Shown here piece by piece: positions 49,198 to 59,610 of a DNA stretch of 64,000 bases. The notes below the pieces were generated by a model. The model saw nothing but the letters and a program-made list of their open reading frames with translations, had not been told where the DNA came from and made no database searches. Position 1 is the stretch's first letter. Every line of letters begins with the position of its first letter. This stretch comes from Microvirga rosea (GTDB taxonomy: Bacteria; Pseudomonadota; Alphaproteobacteria; Rhizobiales; Beijerinckiaceae), in contig NZ_JAJDOP010000003.1 of the NCBI RefSeq assembly GCF_020595095.1, forward strand, positions 186,001 to 250,000. Reading direction: 5' to 3'. The translations under genes and the position numbers were made by a program.

Positions 49198-50628
49198 CTA
49201 TGCAGCAGGCGCAGCGCTGAGCTGATCGCCGAGACGTGACAGGGTTTCATCCTTGCCGAGCACGGCCATGACGTCGAAGAGACCTGGCGAGGTCGCGCGG
49301 CCGGTGAGGGCGGCGCGCAAAGGCTGAGCGACCTGGCCGAGCTTCGCGCCGATAGCCTCGGCATGCTCGCGCACGACGGCCTCCACGTTCGCCGCGGTCC
49401 AATCCTGGACGGCGGCGAGCTTGGCGCCGATCCCGTTCAGCCTCGCCGCACCATCGGCAAGCAGGCCTTTGGCCTTTTCATCGAGATGCAGCGGCCGCTG
49501 CGCATAGAGGTAGTAAGCGCTGTCGAGGAGTTCCACGAGGTTTTTCGCGCGCTCCTTCAGACCCGGCATGGCGGCGATCAGCTTTTCACGGAGTGCAGGC
49601 GTAAAGGTGCGCCCGAGATGATGCTCGTCGCCGTCGAGCTCCGGGAGGAGCTGCTCCAGCGCTTCCACGAGCTCTTCGTCGCTGCTCTGACGCATGTAAT
49701 GGCCGTTGAGATTCTCCAGCTTGGCGAAATCGAAGCGGGAAGGGGAACGCCCGATATTCTTCAGGTCGAAAGCGTCCACCATTTCCTGGGTCGAGAAGAT
49801 CTCCTGGTCCCCATGGCTCCAGCCGAGGCGGACAAGATAGTTCCGCAGCGCGACCGGGAGATAGCCCATGCTGCGATAGGCTTCGACACCGAGGGCGCCA
49901 TGACGTTTGGAGAGCTTGGCGCCGTCCGGTCCCAGGATCATCGGGACATGGGCCATCTTCGGCACGTCCCAGCCGAGGGCTTGGTAGATTTGAGTCTGGC
50001 GGGCCGCATTGGTCAGATGGTCGTCACCCCGGATCACGTGGGTCACGTTCATGTCGTGATCGTCAACGACGACGGCGAGCATGTAGGTCGGCGTTCCGTC
50101 GGAGCGGAGAAGAACGAGGTCGTCGAGATCCTTGTTCTGCCACACCACACGCCCCTGCACCTCGTCCTCCACCACGGTCTCGCCTTCCGTAGGGGCCTTG
50201 AGGCGGATGACGGGCTTTACATCGGCAGGTGCTTCGGATGGGTCCCGGTCGCGCCAACGGCCGTCATAGCGCAGAGGACGGCCTTCGCGGCGGGCGGTCT
50301 CGCGCATTTCCTCGAGTTCCTGAGGGGTGGCGTAGCAATAATAGGCGCGTCCCTTGGCCAGAAGGGACTCGGCGACCTCGCGGTGCCGGGCGGCGCGCGC
50401 GAACTGGTAGACGACGTCACCGTCCCAGGAAAGGCCGAGCCAGCTCAAGCCGTCGATGATGGCTTGGATCGCTGCTTCCGTGGACCGCTCCCGATCCGTG
50501 TCCTCGATGCGCAGGAGCATCTTGCCCCCGTGCCGCTTGGCAAAAAGCCAGTTGAACAAGGCCGTGCGCGCCCCGCCGATGTGCAGGAAGCCGGTGGGAG
50601 AGGGGGCAAAGCGGGTGACGACGGTCAT
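49198..50628 (-). CDS. gltX: Glutamyl-tRNA synthetase
   Basis: Class I synthetase that charges tRNA-Glu (and, in organisms using the amidotransferase route, possibly tRNA-Gln). At 476 residues. The HIGH-type motif is [13 protein letters not shown] near residue 8-20, and the KMSKS-type motif is KLSKRHG near 246-252. ATG 50628 gives [14 protein letters not shown]. Its 5' end faces comEC, from which it is separated by 132 bp. The gltX-gltA order on the minus strand is conserved in relatives. Confidence 0.97.
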   Translation of the reverse strand: MTVVTRFAPSPTGFLHIGGARTALFNWLFAKRHGGKMLLRIEDTDRERSTEAAIQAIIDGLSWLGLSWDGDVVYQFARAARHREVAESLLAKGRAYYCYATPQELEEMRETARREGRPLRYDGRWRDRDPSEAPADVKPVIRLKAPTEGETVVEDEVQGRVVWQNKDLDDLVLLRSDGTPTYMLAVVVDDHDMNVTHVIRGDDHLTNAARQTQIYQALGWDVPKMAHVPMILGPDGAKLSKRHGALGVEAYRSMGYLPVALRNYLVRLGWSHGDQEIFSTQEMVDAFDLKNIGRSPSRFDFAKLENLNGHYMRQSSDEELVEALEQLLPELDGDEHHLGRTFTPALREKLIAAMPGLKERAKNLVELLDSAYYLYAQRPLHLDEKAKGLLADGAARLNGIGAKLAAVQDWTAANVEAVVREHAEAIGAKLGQVAQPLRAALTGRATSPGLFDVMAVLGKDETLSRLGDQLSAAPAA

Positions 50629-50760
50629 CGGTGTAAGAAACCTTGGCAAAAAGCGAGGCCGTGAGGCTCCGCGGGAGTTATCGACTCACATCCACAGGCG
50701 GACTTGGCTGAAACGTGGCGTCGTCTACCATGTAATCCACCCTGACGTTAAGCCGCAGCA

Positions 50761-53046
50761 ATGAACGACATCGACAAGAGGGAGCAAAGCCGTCCACCGC
50801 GCCTCGCCGCGCGGGCCGTGGCGTTGCCGGTCAGGTTGGTACCGGCGATCGGAGCGGGAGCATGGACCATCCTTCCGGAGATCCCAAGTTGGATCAGGCG
50901 CGAGCTGTCCGTCGAGGTCGTCCAGCGGCGGCTTTTTCCCTGGATTGCGGTTTGCTTCGGTCTTGGCATCATACTGTTCTTCCAAGCGGACGAGCCCACT
51001 CTCTGGGCTCCGCTGGTCGGTATGTTCGCCAGTTGCGCCGGTGCGTGGCTTTTCCGGCAGAGCCTACCGGCCTTCGCACTCTGCGTTGGGCTCGGCGCTC
51101 TCTTTGGGGGCTTCGCCGCAGGGGTATTCCGCACTCAAGCGGTGACCGCGCCAATCCTCTCCCGCATCACCATCGCTACGACCACCGGGTTCGTTGAAAC
51201 CGTGGAAAATAGGGGCGAGGGGAGGCGCGTTCTCCTGCGTGTCAGAACCATTGAGGGCTTACCGCCCGAGGCAACCCCGAAGTTCGTGCGCGTGAATGCC
51301 CGCAAGGGCGAGAATTTGGCGCCGGGCCAGTTCATCGAAGCAAAGGCCCGCCTCCTGCCTCCGCCCCAGCCGGAATGGCCCGGCGGATACGACTTCGGAC
51401 GCGATGCCCGATATCGTGAGATCGGTGCCGTCGGATCGCTTCTGGGAGGCGCGAAAGCGCTGCCTGCCGCGCCGGAGCGCCCTTGGCTCCTGAGCGTGAG
51501 CGCATCGGTCGATGCCGCCCGCAATGCCCTCACGCAGCGGATTGCCTCCACCATCGGCGGCGCGGCCGGCGGCGTCGGTGCGGCGCTCGTGACCGGAAAA
51601 CGGGGTCTGATCGGCGAGTCGACCAATGACGTGCTCCGGTCTGCCGGGATCTATCACATCGTCTCTATTTCGGGGCTTCACATGGTCCTTGCCGCCGGGA
51701 CCTTCTTTTGGCTTACACGGGCACTGCTCGCTCTCACGCCTGCGCTTGTCCTCCTCTGGCCGATCAAGAAGATCTCCGCATTGGCCGCGATGATCGGTGC
51801 CACGGCTTATTGTATCTTCACGGGGTCCGACGTAGCGACCGAGCGCTCTCTCATCATGACGTTGGTGATGTTTGGGGCGGTTCTGGTCGATCGCCCTGCC
51901 TTGAGCATCCGTAATCTCTCGGTGGCTGCGCTCCTGGTGCTTGCCCGGGAGCCCGAGTCGCTGCTCGGTCCGAGCTTTCAAATGTCGTTTGGAGCTGTCG
52001 CGGCACTGACGGCTTTTGCTCCCTTGTTGACCCTGAAAATCCCGGAAAGCTCCTTGCCGACGGTCTTCGGAACGATTGGACACTGGGCTCTGAGGCATAT
52101 GTGGAGCCTCTTTGCGACCACGCTGATTGCAAGTCTCGCGACGGCGCCGTTCGCCGCCTACCATTTTCAGACGATCAATCCCTACGGATTGATCGGCAAC
52201 GCTCTCGCGCTGCCGCTGGTATCGATCGTGGTGATGCCGTCCGCCGTTCTTGGAGTGCTGGCCTATCCCTTTGGCCTGGACGGTCCTGTTTGGCAGGTGA
52301 TGGGATACGCGGTGAACCATGTGCTCGGCATTTCCGCCTGGGTCGGCGGTATCAGCGGGGCGACGATGATCGTGCCGGCCCTCGGGGTTGCGGCTTTCGG
52401 GGCCTTGAGCGCCGCTCTCCTGATGCTGACGCTTCCCGCATCGTCGCTTCGATGGTTCGCGGCCGTGCCGATCGGTGCGGGTTTGCTGGCGGCAGCCCCT
52501 GCACGCTACGACGCTTTCGTCGATCGGGAGGGCGCGGGAGCGGCGGTCCGCAATGCGGCAGGGCTGCTCACCCTCGTCGGCAAACCATCCGCCTTCGTGG
52601 CGGAACAGTGGCTGCGGGCCGATGGAGATGGAAGACGCACGGACGATGCCGGTTTGAAACGAGATGCCCGATGCGACAGGACCGGCTGCATCGTCGAGGG
52701 CGACGGCGGCCGGACAATCGCCTTTGTTCAGGAGTTTTCAGCCTTCGAGGAGGACTGTCGCCGCGCGACTGTCGTGTTGTCCCGGCTCAAAGCGCCGCCC
52801 TCCTGCGAAGCCAGTCTCGTTCTCGACCGGGAAGCCTTGGCGGCTCGCGGAGCCACGACCCTTCGCTTCCAGGATCCGGCGACAATCGAGGTACGTTCCG
52901 TTCGAAAAGGAACGGAACGCTTCGCAGTGAAAGCGGCTCATCGCGAGATCGCGGCGCAGACTATGCAGGATCGGCCGGCAAAGGCCCCGCCGATCCCGGA
53001 GCAGGATCTTCCCGAGGAGGAAGTCAGTAGCGACGAACGAGACTGA
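50761..53046 (+). CDS. comEC: ComEC/Rec2-family competence protein
   Basis: Polytopic inner-membrane protein of the ComEC family, which carries one DNA strand across the membrane during transformation; whether this organism is competent is unknown. At 761 residues it has an N-terminal pair of helices and a DUF4131-like OB segment (about 60-240), then the competence domain with [12 protein letters not shown] and about eight helices (about 280-570). The C-terminal soluble part (about 580-761) is short and lacks the HxHxDH metal site of full beta-lactamase domains. Its last 23 bp overlap the convergent lexA. Confidence 0.9.
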   Translation: MNDIDKREQSRPPRLAARAVALPVRLVPAIGAGAWTILPEIPSWIRRELSVEVVQRRLFPWIAVCFGLGIILFFQADEPTLWAPLVGMFASCAGAWLFRQSLPAFALCVGLGALFGGFAAGVFRTQAVTAPILSRITIATTTGFVETVENRGEGRRVLLRVRTIEGLPPEATPKFVRVNARKGENLAPGQFIEAKARLLPPPQPEWPGGYDFGRDARYREIGAVGSLLGGAKALPAAPERPWLLSVSASVDAARNALTQRIASTIGGAAGGVGAALVTGKRGLIGESTNDVLRSAGIYHIVSISGLHMVLAAGTFFWLTRALLALTPALVLLWPIKKISALAAMIGATAYCIFTGSDVATERSLIMTLVMFGAVLVDRPALSIRNLSVAALLVLAREPESLLGPSFQMSFGAVAALTAFAPLLTLKIPESSLPTVFGTIGHWALRHMWSLFATTLIASLATAPFAAYHFQTINPYGLIGNALALPLVSIVVMPSAVLGVLAYPFGLDGPVWQVMGYAVNHVLGISAWVGGISGATMIVPALGVAAFGALSAALLMLTLPASSLRWFAAVPIGAGLLAAAPARYDAFVDREGAGAAVRNAAGLLTLVGKPSAFVAEQWLRADGDGRRTDDAGLKRDARCDRTGCIVEGDGGRTIAFVQEFSAFEEDCRRATVVLSRLKAPPSCEASLVLDREALAARGATTLRFQDPATIEVRSVRKGTERFAVKAAHREIAAQTMQDRPAKAPPIPEQDLPEEEVSSDERD

Positions 53047-53728
53047 CGAGCTTGCCCTGGATCTTGACCCGATCCGGACCAAGCACGCGGGTCTCATAGG
53101 CTTGGTTGGCGGCCTCCAGCGCAATGGAGGATCCACGGCGGCGAAAACGCTTCAGGGTCGCCTCCTCGTCATCGATGAGAGCCACGATGATATCGCCCGT
53201 GTTGGCCGTATCCTGCTTGCGGATCACCACCAGGTCACCATCCAGAATACCGGCCTCCACCATCGAGTCGCCACGGACCTCGAGGGCGTAATGCTCGCCC
53301 TGGCTGAGGAAATCGTTCGACAGGGTGATGGAATGGCTGCGATTCTGGATAGCGGAGATCGGCGTACCAGCCGCGATCCGCCCCATGACCGGGATCGCCA
53401 TGTCGCGGTTCTTGTCTTCCGCAACCGGCATCGGTGCGGCCTTGGCCTTGCCTGCAAGGCCACCCTCGACGACGCTCGGCGTGAAACGCTTCTGTCCCGA
53501 TGCCCCGCCGACCGTCTCCGGCAGCCGGAGAACCTCCAGCGCCCGGGCCCGGTTCGGCAAGCGGCGGATGAAGCCGCGCTCTTCCAAGGCGGTGATCAGG
53601 CGGTGGATACCGGACTTCGACTTGAGATCGAGAGCATCCTTCATTTCGTCGAAGGATGGCGGAACACCGGATTCGCGCAGCCGCTCATGAATGAAGCGGA
53701 GCAATTCGTGCTGTTTACGCGTCAGCAT
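53024..53728 (-). CDS. lexA: SOS-response repressor and self-cleaving protease LexA
   Basis: Represses DNA-damage genes and inactivates itself when RecA-ssDNA filaments form. At 234 residues it is a little longer than E. coli LexA, as usual for alphaproteobacteria. It has an N-terminal winged helix (about 1-65), a linker, cleavage site Ala120-Gly121 (in RIAAGTP) and the catalytic dyad Ser155 (GDSM) and Lys193 (ATLKRF). A GTTC-N7-GTTC box lies 62 bp upstream, so it should repress itself. The same motif controls the 33-residue peptide gene in this window. Confidence 0.97.
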   Translation of the reverse strand: MLTRKQHELLRFIHERLRESGVPPSFDEMKDALDLKSKSGIHRLITALEERGFIRRLPNRARALEVLRLPETVGGASGQKRFTPSVVEGGLAGKAKAAPMPVAEDKNRDMAIPVMGRIAAGTPISAIQNRSHSITLSNDFLSQGEHYALEVRGDSMVEAGILDGDLVVIRKQDTANTGDIIVALIDDEEATLKRFRRRGSSIALEAANQAYETRVLGPDRVKIQGKLVSLVRRY

Positions 53729-53776
53729 GGCTGGCCCTTACTGCTCCGCAGAGGAGCGATTCTGAAAACAAAGCAG

Positions 53777-53804
53777 GAACAGGTTAGCTGTTCTTGCTGT
53801 GTTC
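53777..53804 (-). promoter_or_regulatory. SOS box upstream of lexA
   Basis: GTTC-TTGCTGT-GTTC (53790-53804 as read on the plus strand) is a perfect alphaproteobacterial LexA site. A GAAC at 53777-53780 makes an additional inverted pair with the first GTTC (9 nt between). It lies in the 109-bp gap between moeA and lexA, so it should control lexA. Confidence 0.88.
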
Positions 53805-53837
53805 TGCAAGCCTATGGCTACGCTCTCGTAACCAAAA

Positions 53838-55082
53838 TCAACAGAATCGCCCGAGGCGGATGATGCGGCAGGCCTCTCCGGCGAGGGCCGCCGGAGCACG
53901 AGGCGGCCTGACAAGGAGGGCTTCGGAGCGTCCGAGAATGCCGAGCATGGACGAATCCTGCCGCGTGTGCGGCTTCACCGCAGGCACGACGAGGGGACCC
54001 GCGGACGTCGTGACTTCATGCCATGAGAGTTCCGCCCGCATATAATCCTGGCGGTCGCCGTTGGCAGGCAGATCCGTGCCCAGCACGGCGCTCTCCGTGA
54101 AATCCGCGCCGGCATCGGGGTCTCCACACAGGGCACGGATCAAAGGGATCAGGAAGAGAATACCGCACACGAGGGTCGATACGGGATTGCCCGGAAGCCC
54201 AAGGACCAACATCTTGCCGAGGCGACCGGACATCAGCGGCTTGCCGGGTTTCAGGGCGACGCGCCAGAAACCCAGCTCCATGCCTTGCTGCGCGAGCGCC
54301 TTCTGCACCAGATCATGCTCGCCGACCGAGGCGCCGCCGAGGGTGACCAGGATATCGGCGTCGGCCGCTCGTGCCGCCGCGAGGCGGTCGTTGAGCGACG
54401 CGAGCGTATCGCGGGCGATGCCGAGATCGATCGGCTCGGCGCCTGCCTTTTCCACGAGAGCCATGATCGAGGGAAGGCTGGAGGCCGTGATCTGATCGGG
54501 GCCGGCGACCTCGCCGGCGCGCACGAGTTCGTCGCCGGTGGCAAGGATCGCCACGCGTGGGCGCCGCCGCACTGGGACTTCGCCGTGACCCATGGATGCG
54601 GCAAGGGCGATGTGGCGGGCGTCCATGCGACGGCCCTTGAAAAGAAGAACGTCGCCGTTCTTGAAGTCGAGACCCGCCGACCGGATATGGCGCTGCGGTC
54701 GCGGGGCTTCCTTGAGCACCACTTGGTCGCCGTGAGCCTCCACGTCCTCCTGGAGAACGACGGCGTCGGCTCCCTCCGGCAACGGAGCGCCCGTGAAAAT
54801 CCTCACCGCTTCGCCTGGACCGACATGCCCGCCGAAGCGATGACCGGCAGCGCTGGTGCCGATCACACGCAACGTGCCCGGAACGGCAGGCACGTCGGCA
54901 CTTCGCACGGCATAGCCGTCCATAGCGGAAGCCGGGAAGGGGGGCTGATCGCACCGGGCCGCCACATCTTCCGCCAAAGTGCGACCGGCGCCGGCATTCA
55001 GCGGAACGCGCTCGGCATCGACCGGGCCCGGCACGCTCGCCAGAATCCGGCCAAGGGCCTCGTCCACGGAGATCAGGCTCAT
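53838..55082 (-). CDS. moeA: Molybdopterin molybdenumtransferase MoeA
   Basis: Inserts molybdate into adenylylated molybdopterin, the last step of molybdenum cofactor synthesis. At 414 residues it has the usual four-domain length. Landmarks are PFPASAMDGYAVRSAD (about 45-60), the LGGASVGEHDLV catalytic loop (about 245-256) and GLPGNPVS near residue 287. It begins 10 bp after the moaC stop, so moaC and moeA form one unit. The next gene downstream on the strand, lexA, has its own promoter. Confidence 0.95.
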   Translation of the reverse strand: MSLISVDEALGRILASVPGPVDAERVPLNAGAGRTLAEDVAARCDQPPFPASAMDGYAVRSADVPAVPGTLRVIGTSAAGHRFGGHVGPGEAVRIFTGAPLPEGADAVVLQEDVEAHGDQVVLKEAPRPQRHIRSAGLDFKNGDVLLFKGRRMDARHIALAASMGHGEVPVRRRPRVAILATGDELVRAGEVAGPDQITASSLPSIMALVEKAGAEPIDLGIARDTLASLNDRLAAARAADADILVTLGGASVGEHDLVQKALAQQGMELGFWRVALKPGKPLMSGRLGKMLVLGLPGNPVSTLVCGILFLIPLIRALCGDPDAGADFTESAVLGTDLPANGDRQDYMRAELSWHEVTTSAGPLVVPAVKPHTRQDSSMLGILGRSEALLVRPPRAPAALAGEACRIIRLGRFC

Positions 55083-55092
55083 GGAAACGCCC

Positions 55093-55569
55093 TCACGGTG
55101 CTTCGAACAATCCGGAACGTCCGCCGCTCTTCATCCGAAGGCGGATGTTGTCGATCCGCATGGTTCGGTCCGCGGCCTTGACCATGTCGTAGATCGTCAG
55201 GCACGCAATCGAAACGGCGGTCAGTGCCTCCATCTCGACTCCGGTCTGGCCCGAGACCTTCACCTCCGCCGTTACGCGAACGCCTGGAAGCTCCTCATCG
55301 AGAGCGCAATCGACTTTGACCTTGGAGATCAGCAAGGGATGGCAGAGCGGGATCAGCTCGTGGGTCCGCTTCGAGGCCATGATGCCGGCGAGACGGGCCG
55401 TGCCGAGCACGTCTCCCTTCTTGGCGTCCCCCTGACGGATCAGCGCGACCGTTTCGGGATTCATCACCACCTCGCCCTCGGCTATCGCCGTGCGGCTCGT
55501 GACGTCCTTCTCCGAAACATCGACCATGTTGGCCGAACCGGACGCATCGAGGTGGGTGAGCTTGGTCAT
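55093..55569 (-). CDS. moaC: Cyclic pyranopterin monophosphate synthase MoaC
   Basis: Converts the MoaA product into cyclic pyranopterin monophosphate in the first stage of molybdenum cofactor synthesis. At 158 residues it has the normal size. Recognisable are [18 protein letters not shown] at the N-terminus, the substrate-site block [13 protein letters not shown] and the ATG-rich [20 protein letters not shown] helix. Its start overlaps the trpC stop by 4 bp, so it is translated with the tryptophan genes. Confidence 0.97.
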   Translation of the reverse strand: MTKLTHLDASGSANMVDVSEKDVTSRTAIAEGEVVMNPETVALIRQGDAKKGDVLGTARLAGIMASKRTHELIPLCHPLLISKVKVDCALDEELPGVRVTAEVKVSGQTGVEMEALTAVSIACLTIYDMVKAADRTMRIDNIRLRMKSGGRSGLFEAP

Positions 55570-56366
55570 GCGGCGTCGCCGAACAGAAGGCGCCGCGTCG
55601 CCGTCGCGACGTCGGCCTGGCGCATGAGGCTTTCCCCCACGAGGAATGTGCGGATCCCGACCTGTCCGAGCCGCTCGATGTCCTGGATCGTGAAGATGCC
55701 GCTTTCCCCGACAACGATGCGATCGGACGGAATGAGCGGCGCGAGTTCCTCGCTCACGGCCAGCGATACCTCGAAGGTTCGCAGGTTCCGGTTGTTGATG
55801 CCGAGAAGCTTGGTGCCGAGCGGGAGAGCGCGCTCGAGTTCAGCCCGGTCGTGAACCTCGACGAGCACATCCATGTGAAGGTCATGAGCCGTGTCGACGA
55901 GAGTGCGCGCCTGCGCATCGGACACGCTCGCCATGATGACCAGGATGCAATCCGCGCCCCATGCCCGCGCTTCATAGACCTGATACGGCTCGAAGAGAAA
56001 ATCCTTCCTGAGGGCCGGAAGGCCGGAAGCCTCGCGCGCTTGCGCAAGATATTCGGGCTTTCCTTGAAAGGAAGGACTATCGGTGAGAACGGACAGGCAT
56101 GTCGCGCCTCCTTGCGCGTAAGCCTTTGCGAGCGACGGCGGATCGAAATCCGCACGGATCAGGCCCTTTGAAGGACTGGCCTTCTTGACTTCCGCGATGA
56201 GCGCCGGCCTTTCTTCGGAAAGATGCCTTTCGATCGCCGCCGCGAAGCCGCGCGGCGCTGAAGCCTCCCGCGCCCGTCGCTCGATCTCGGATGGCGGAAT
56301 GGCTGCCTTCGCGGCAGCGATCTCCTCGCGCTTATAAGCTTCGATGCGGGCGAGCACGTCGCTCAT
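55566..56366 (-). CDS. trpC: Indole-3-glycerol phosphate synthase
   Basis: Closes the indole ring from CdRP in tryptophan synthesis; a TIM barrel. At 266 residues it is a stand-alone TrpC without fused TrpF. Active-site motifs are [12 protein letters not shown] (about 57-68, with the catalytic Lys), [16 protein letters not shown] and the phosphate-binding VGESGIFT near the C-terminus. It lies 13 bp after trpD and overlaps moaC by 4 bp. Confidence 0.97.
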   Translation of the reverse strand: MSDVLARIEAYKREEIAAAKAAIPPSEIERRAREASAPRGFAAAIERHLSEERPALIAEVKKASPSKGLIRADFDPPSLAKAYAQGGATCLSVLTDSPSFQGKPEYLAQAREASGLPALRKDFLFEPYQVYEARAWGADCILVIMASVSDAQARTLVDTAHDLHMDVLVEVHDRAELERALPLGTKLLGINNRNLRTFEVSLAVSEELAPLIPSDRIVVGESGIFTIQDIERLGQVGIRTFLVGESLMRQADVATATRRLLFGDAA

Positions 56367-56379
56367 GGTCTTGCTCCGC

Positions 56380-57393
56380 TCAGGCGTTCGATACTTGGAT
56401 CAGGCGAACAAGGGCCGCCTTCGCGGCGCCGCTGTCGAGGGCGCGGGTCGCACGGTCAAGGCCATCGCGCAGATCGGAGGCGGCATCGGCAATCACCAGG
56501 GACGCGGCGGCATTCAGGAGGGCAACGTCCCGGTAGGGAATGCGCGCACCTTCCAAGACGGCGCGCAGCTGCGAGGCATTGTGTTCCGGATCGCCGCCTT
56601 TCAGGTCTTCCGGTTTCGCGACCGGCAGGCCGACTTCCTCCGGGGTCACGGTGAAGCGGCGCACCGTTCCGTTTTCCAGGGCGGCCACGTGGGTCGGGCC
56701 GGTCGTGGTCATCTCATCGAGACCATCGGAACCGTTCACCGCCCAGAGCTTCTTGGCGCCGAGCTCCTTCATGACCTGCGCCAGCGGCTCGAGCCATGCT
56801 TCCGAGAACACGCCGAGAAGCTGACGTGAAACGGAGGCCGGGTTTGCGAGAGGACCAAGGAGGTTGAAGATCGTGCGCGTCCCGAGCTCAACCCGCACGG
56901 GAGCCACGTGGCGCATGGCGGCATGGTGAGTCTGCGCGAACATGAAGCAGAGCCCCGCTCGGTCGAGGCACTGCTCCAGCCCCTCGGGATCAAGCCCGAG
57001 CTTAACGCCGAGCGCCGACAGCACATCGGCGGTGCCGGACTTGGACGAGGCCGCGCGGTTGCCGTGCTTCGCGACTTTGACACCGGCCCCGGCGACGATG
57101 ATCGACGCCAGCGTCGAGATGTTGTAGCTACCCGAATGATCGCCGCCAGTGCCGACGATGTCGATGGCGCCGTCGGGAGCGTTCACCTTCAGCATCCGGC
57201 CCCGCATGGCGGAGACCGCACCGACGATCTCCTCCAGCGCTTCCCCACGTACCCGCAACGCCATCAGGAATGCGCCGCTCTGGGCAGGGGTCACCTCGCC
57301 GGAGAGAATATCGTCGAAAGCCGAACGGGCCTCTTCGCGCGTCAGCGACGCGCCGGTGGCGACCTTGGCGAGATAAGACTTGAAGGATTCCAT
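56380..57393 (-). CDS. trpD: Anthranilate phosphoribosyltransferase
   Basis: Transfers phosphoribose from PRPP to anthranilate. At 337 residues it has the normal length. PRPP-site motif [17 protein letters not shown] is near residues 80-96, and the [12 protein letters not shown] block follows near 106-117. ATG 57393 gives [14 protein letters not shown] and is preferred over a longer in-frame reading. It starts 4 bp after the trpG stop. Confidence 0.97.
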   Translation of the reverse strand: MESFKSYLAKVATGASLTREEARSAFDDILSGEVTPAQSGAFLMALRVRGEALEEIVGAVSAMRGRMLKVNAPDGAIDIVGTGGDHSGSYNISTLASIIVAGAGVKVAKHGNRAASSKSGTADVLSALGVKLGLDPEGLEQCLDRAGLCFMFAQTHHAAMRHVAPVRVELGTRTIFNLLGPLANPASVSRQLLGVFSEAWLEPLAQVMKELGAKKLWAVNGSDGLDEMTTTGPTHVAALENGTVRRFTVTPEEVGLPVAKPEDLKGGDPEHNASQLRAVLEGARIPYRDVALLNAAASLVIADAASDLRDGLDRATRALDSGAAKAALVRLIQVSNA

Positions 57394-57397
57394 CGGT

Positions 57398-58027
57398 TCA
57401 GTGCCCGGCTGCGGGAGCGTCGTTGCGTCCCTGGCGATGCGCGGCATTCCAGGCCGCCGCGAGATCGAAGAAATTGCGCATGATCGTCACACCATGCTCC
57501 GAGAGGATGCTCTCGGGATGAAACTGCACCCCATGCACGGGAAGCGAGCGGTGGGACAGGCCCATGATCAGCCCGTCCGCGGTTTCCGCCGTCACGGCAA
57601 GATCGGCCGGACACGTTTCACGGTCGACGATCAGCGAGTGATAGCGCGTCGCCTTGAAAGGACCGTTGAGTCCCCGGAAGATCGTCTCGCCGCGATGCTC
57701 CACATCGGACACCTTGCCGTGCATCGGTATCGGCGCACGGCTGACCGTGCCGCCATACACCTGGCCTATGGTCTGCAGGCCCAGGCACACGCCGAAGGTC
57801 GGGATCGCGGCGCCTGCCCGTTTCACGAGATCAAGGCAAATCCCCGCCTCATTCGGGGTGCAGGGACCCGGAGACAGCACGATGGCATCGGGTGACGCCT
57901 TCAGCACATCGTCCGTGGTGAGCGCATCGTTGCGCACGACCTCGACCTCCGACACCAGCGGTGCAACGAGATGCACCAGATTCCAGGTGAAGCTGTCGTA
58001 ATTGTCGATGACGAGAACGCGGGTCAT
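57398..58027 (-). CDS. trpG: Anthranilate synthase glutamine amidotransferase component
   Basis: Supplies ammonia from glutamine to TrpE for anthranilate synthesis. At 209 residues it is the stand-alone class I glutamine amidotransferase. The catalytic Cys81 lies in [12 protein letters not shown], and the His/Glu pair in FHPES near the C-terminus. ATG 58027 begins [16 protein letters not shown]. The gap to trpE is 58 bp. Confidence 0.97.
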   Translation of the reverse strand: MTRVLVIDNYDSFTWNLVHLVAPLVSEVEVVRNDALTTDDVLKASPDAIVLSPGPCTPNEAGICLDLVKRAGAAIPTFGVCLGLQTIGQVYGGTVSRAPIPMHGKVSDVEHRGETIFRGLNGPFKATRYHSLIVDRETCPADLAVTAETADGLIMGLSHRSLPVHGVQFHPESILSEHGVTIMRNFFDLAAAWNAAHRQGRNDAPAAGH

Positions 58028-58085
58028 GGTGTCCCGACGTTTGCGCATGGAAGAAGGGAGGTCAAGCGAAGCGTCGCCGCCGGGG

Positions 58086-59606
58086 TCATTGGCCGATCCT
58101 CGCGCGGCTCGCGAAGCGAACGGCATCTTCGGCTGCGCGAAACAGGGCCTTGGCCTTGTTGATGCATTCCTGTTGCTCGGATTCGGGATCGGAGTCGTAA
58201 ACGATGCCGGCGCCCGACTGCACAGCCATGCGACCGTCCTTGACGAGAGCCGTCCTGAGCACGATGCAGGTATCCATCTGGCCGTCGGCGCCGAAATAGC
58301 CGATGCAGCCTGCATAAGGTCCCCGTTTGTGCTTCTCGAGCTCGTCGATGATCTCCATGGCACGCACCTTGGGGGCACCGGAGACCGTCCCGGCCGGGAA
58401 CCCGGCGACGAGCGCCGCGAGGGCATCGAACTTCGGATCGAGGCTCCCCTCCACGTTCGAGACGATGTGCATCACCTGACTGTAGAACTCGAGAAAGAAC
58501 GAGTCCGTGACCTCGACGGAACCCATCGAGGAGACGCGCCCCACGTCGTTTCGTCCGAGATCGAGGAGCATCAGATGCTCGGCGCGCTCCTTCTGGTCAG
58601 CCAGAAGGCTCTCGGCATGTGCGCGGTCTTCCGCAGCGGTAGCGCCACGGGGACGCGTTCCGGCGATCGGACGGATCGTGACCTTGCCATCCCTGACCCT
58701 CACGAGGATCTCCGGCGAGGAGCAGACGATCTGGAACTCCTCGAAATCCAGATAGCAGAGGAAGGGGGCAGGATTCACCCGCCGCAGGGAACGGTAAAGG
58801 GCGAAGGCAGGAAGCGGAAAATCCGTTTCGAAGCGTTGAGACAGCACGACCTGAAAAATGTCGCCGGCTCGGATGTATTCCTTCGCCTTAGCCACCATGG
58901 CCTTGAATTCCTCCGGGGTCGTGTTCGACACCGGGGGCTCGAAATGGATGGCCGTGGGATCCGTTCGGTCGTCGATCGGAAGCGGACTGTCGAGAGCGAG
59001 GCTGACCTCATCGAGGCGAGACAGGGCCGTCTCATAGGCGGCTTTCGCCGAGACACCGGTTTGCGGCCTGACAGGCGTGATTAGGAAAACCTCATCCTTC
59101 ACCGCGTCGAAGACAACCATAACGGTCGGCCGGACCAGAATGGCGTCCGGAACCTCGAGCACATCCGGGTTCGGCTCCGGCAACCGCTCCATCAGGCGAA
59201 CCATGTCGTAGCCGAGGTAGCCGAAGAGGCCGGCTGACATCGGTGGCAGGTCCTTTTCCAAGGGCAGGGCGCTTTCGGCGATCAGCGCTCTCAAGCTCTC
59301 CAGGGGTGGGCGGGTGTCGGGCTGAAAGTCCTGAGCATGGCTCAATGCCCTGCGGTCGATCGATGCCTTGCCCTCCTGGCAGCGCCAGATGAGGTCTGGA
59401 TCGAGGCCAATCATCGAGAACCGGCCTCGAACCGCGCCGCCTTCGACGGATTCGAGCAGAAACGCAGGTCCTCTGCGCCCTTGCCGCAGTTTCAGAAAAG
59501 CCGCGACCGGGGTCAGGAGATCGCCCACGAGGCTGGTGCGGAGAACGCCCGCCTCTCCGGCCTCGTAAGCCCTGGCAAATGTCTCGAAATCCGGAGTGAT
59601 GACCAT
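58086..59606 (-). CDS. trpE: Anthranilate synthase component I
   Basis: Makes anthranilate from chorismate with ammonia from TrpG, the first step of tryptophan synthesis. At 506 residues it is the stand-alone TrpE rather than the TrpE(G) fusion found in some rhizobia. The chorismate-binding C-terminal half shows FQVVLSQRFET, the GTRPRGATAAED motif, LLDLGRNDVGRV and GTVSGAPKVRAMEIID. ATG 59606 begins MVITPDFETFARAYEAG. It starts 4 bp after the ppiD-type gene, so no separate leader-peptide attenuator fits between them. Confidence 0.97.
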   Translation of the reverse strand: MVITPDFETFARAYEAGEAGVLRTSLVGDLLTPVAAFLKLRQGRRGPAFLLESVEGGAVRGRFSMIGLDPDLIWRCQEGKASIDRRALSHAQDFQPDTRPPLESLRALIAESALPLEKDLPPMSAGLFGYLGYDMVRLMERLPEPNPDVLEVPDAILVRPTVMVVFDAVKDEVFLITPVRPQTGVSAKAAYETALSRLDEVSLALDSPLPIDDRTDPTAIHFEPPVSNTTPEEFKAMVAKAKEYIRAGDIFQVVLSQRFETDFPLPAFALYRSLRRVNPAPFLCYLDFEEFQIVCSSPEILVRVRDGKVTIRPIAGTRPRGATAAEDRAHAESLLADQKERAEHLMLLDLGRNDVGRVSSMGSVEVTDSFFLEFYSQVMHIVSNVEGSLDPKFDALAALVAGFPAGTVSGAPKVRAMEIIDELEKHKRGPYAGCIGYFGADGQMDTCIVLRTALVKDGRMAVQSGAGIVYDSDPESEQQECINKAKALFRAAEDAVRFASRARIGQ

Positions 59607-59610
59607 CGCC

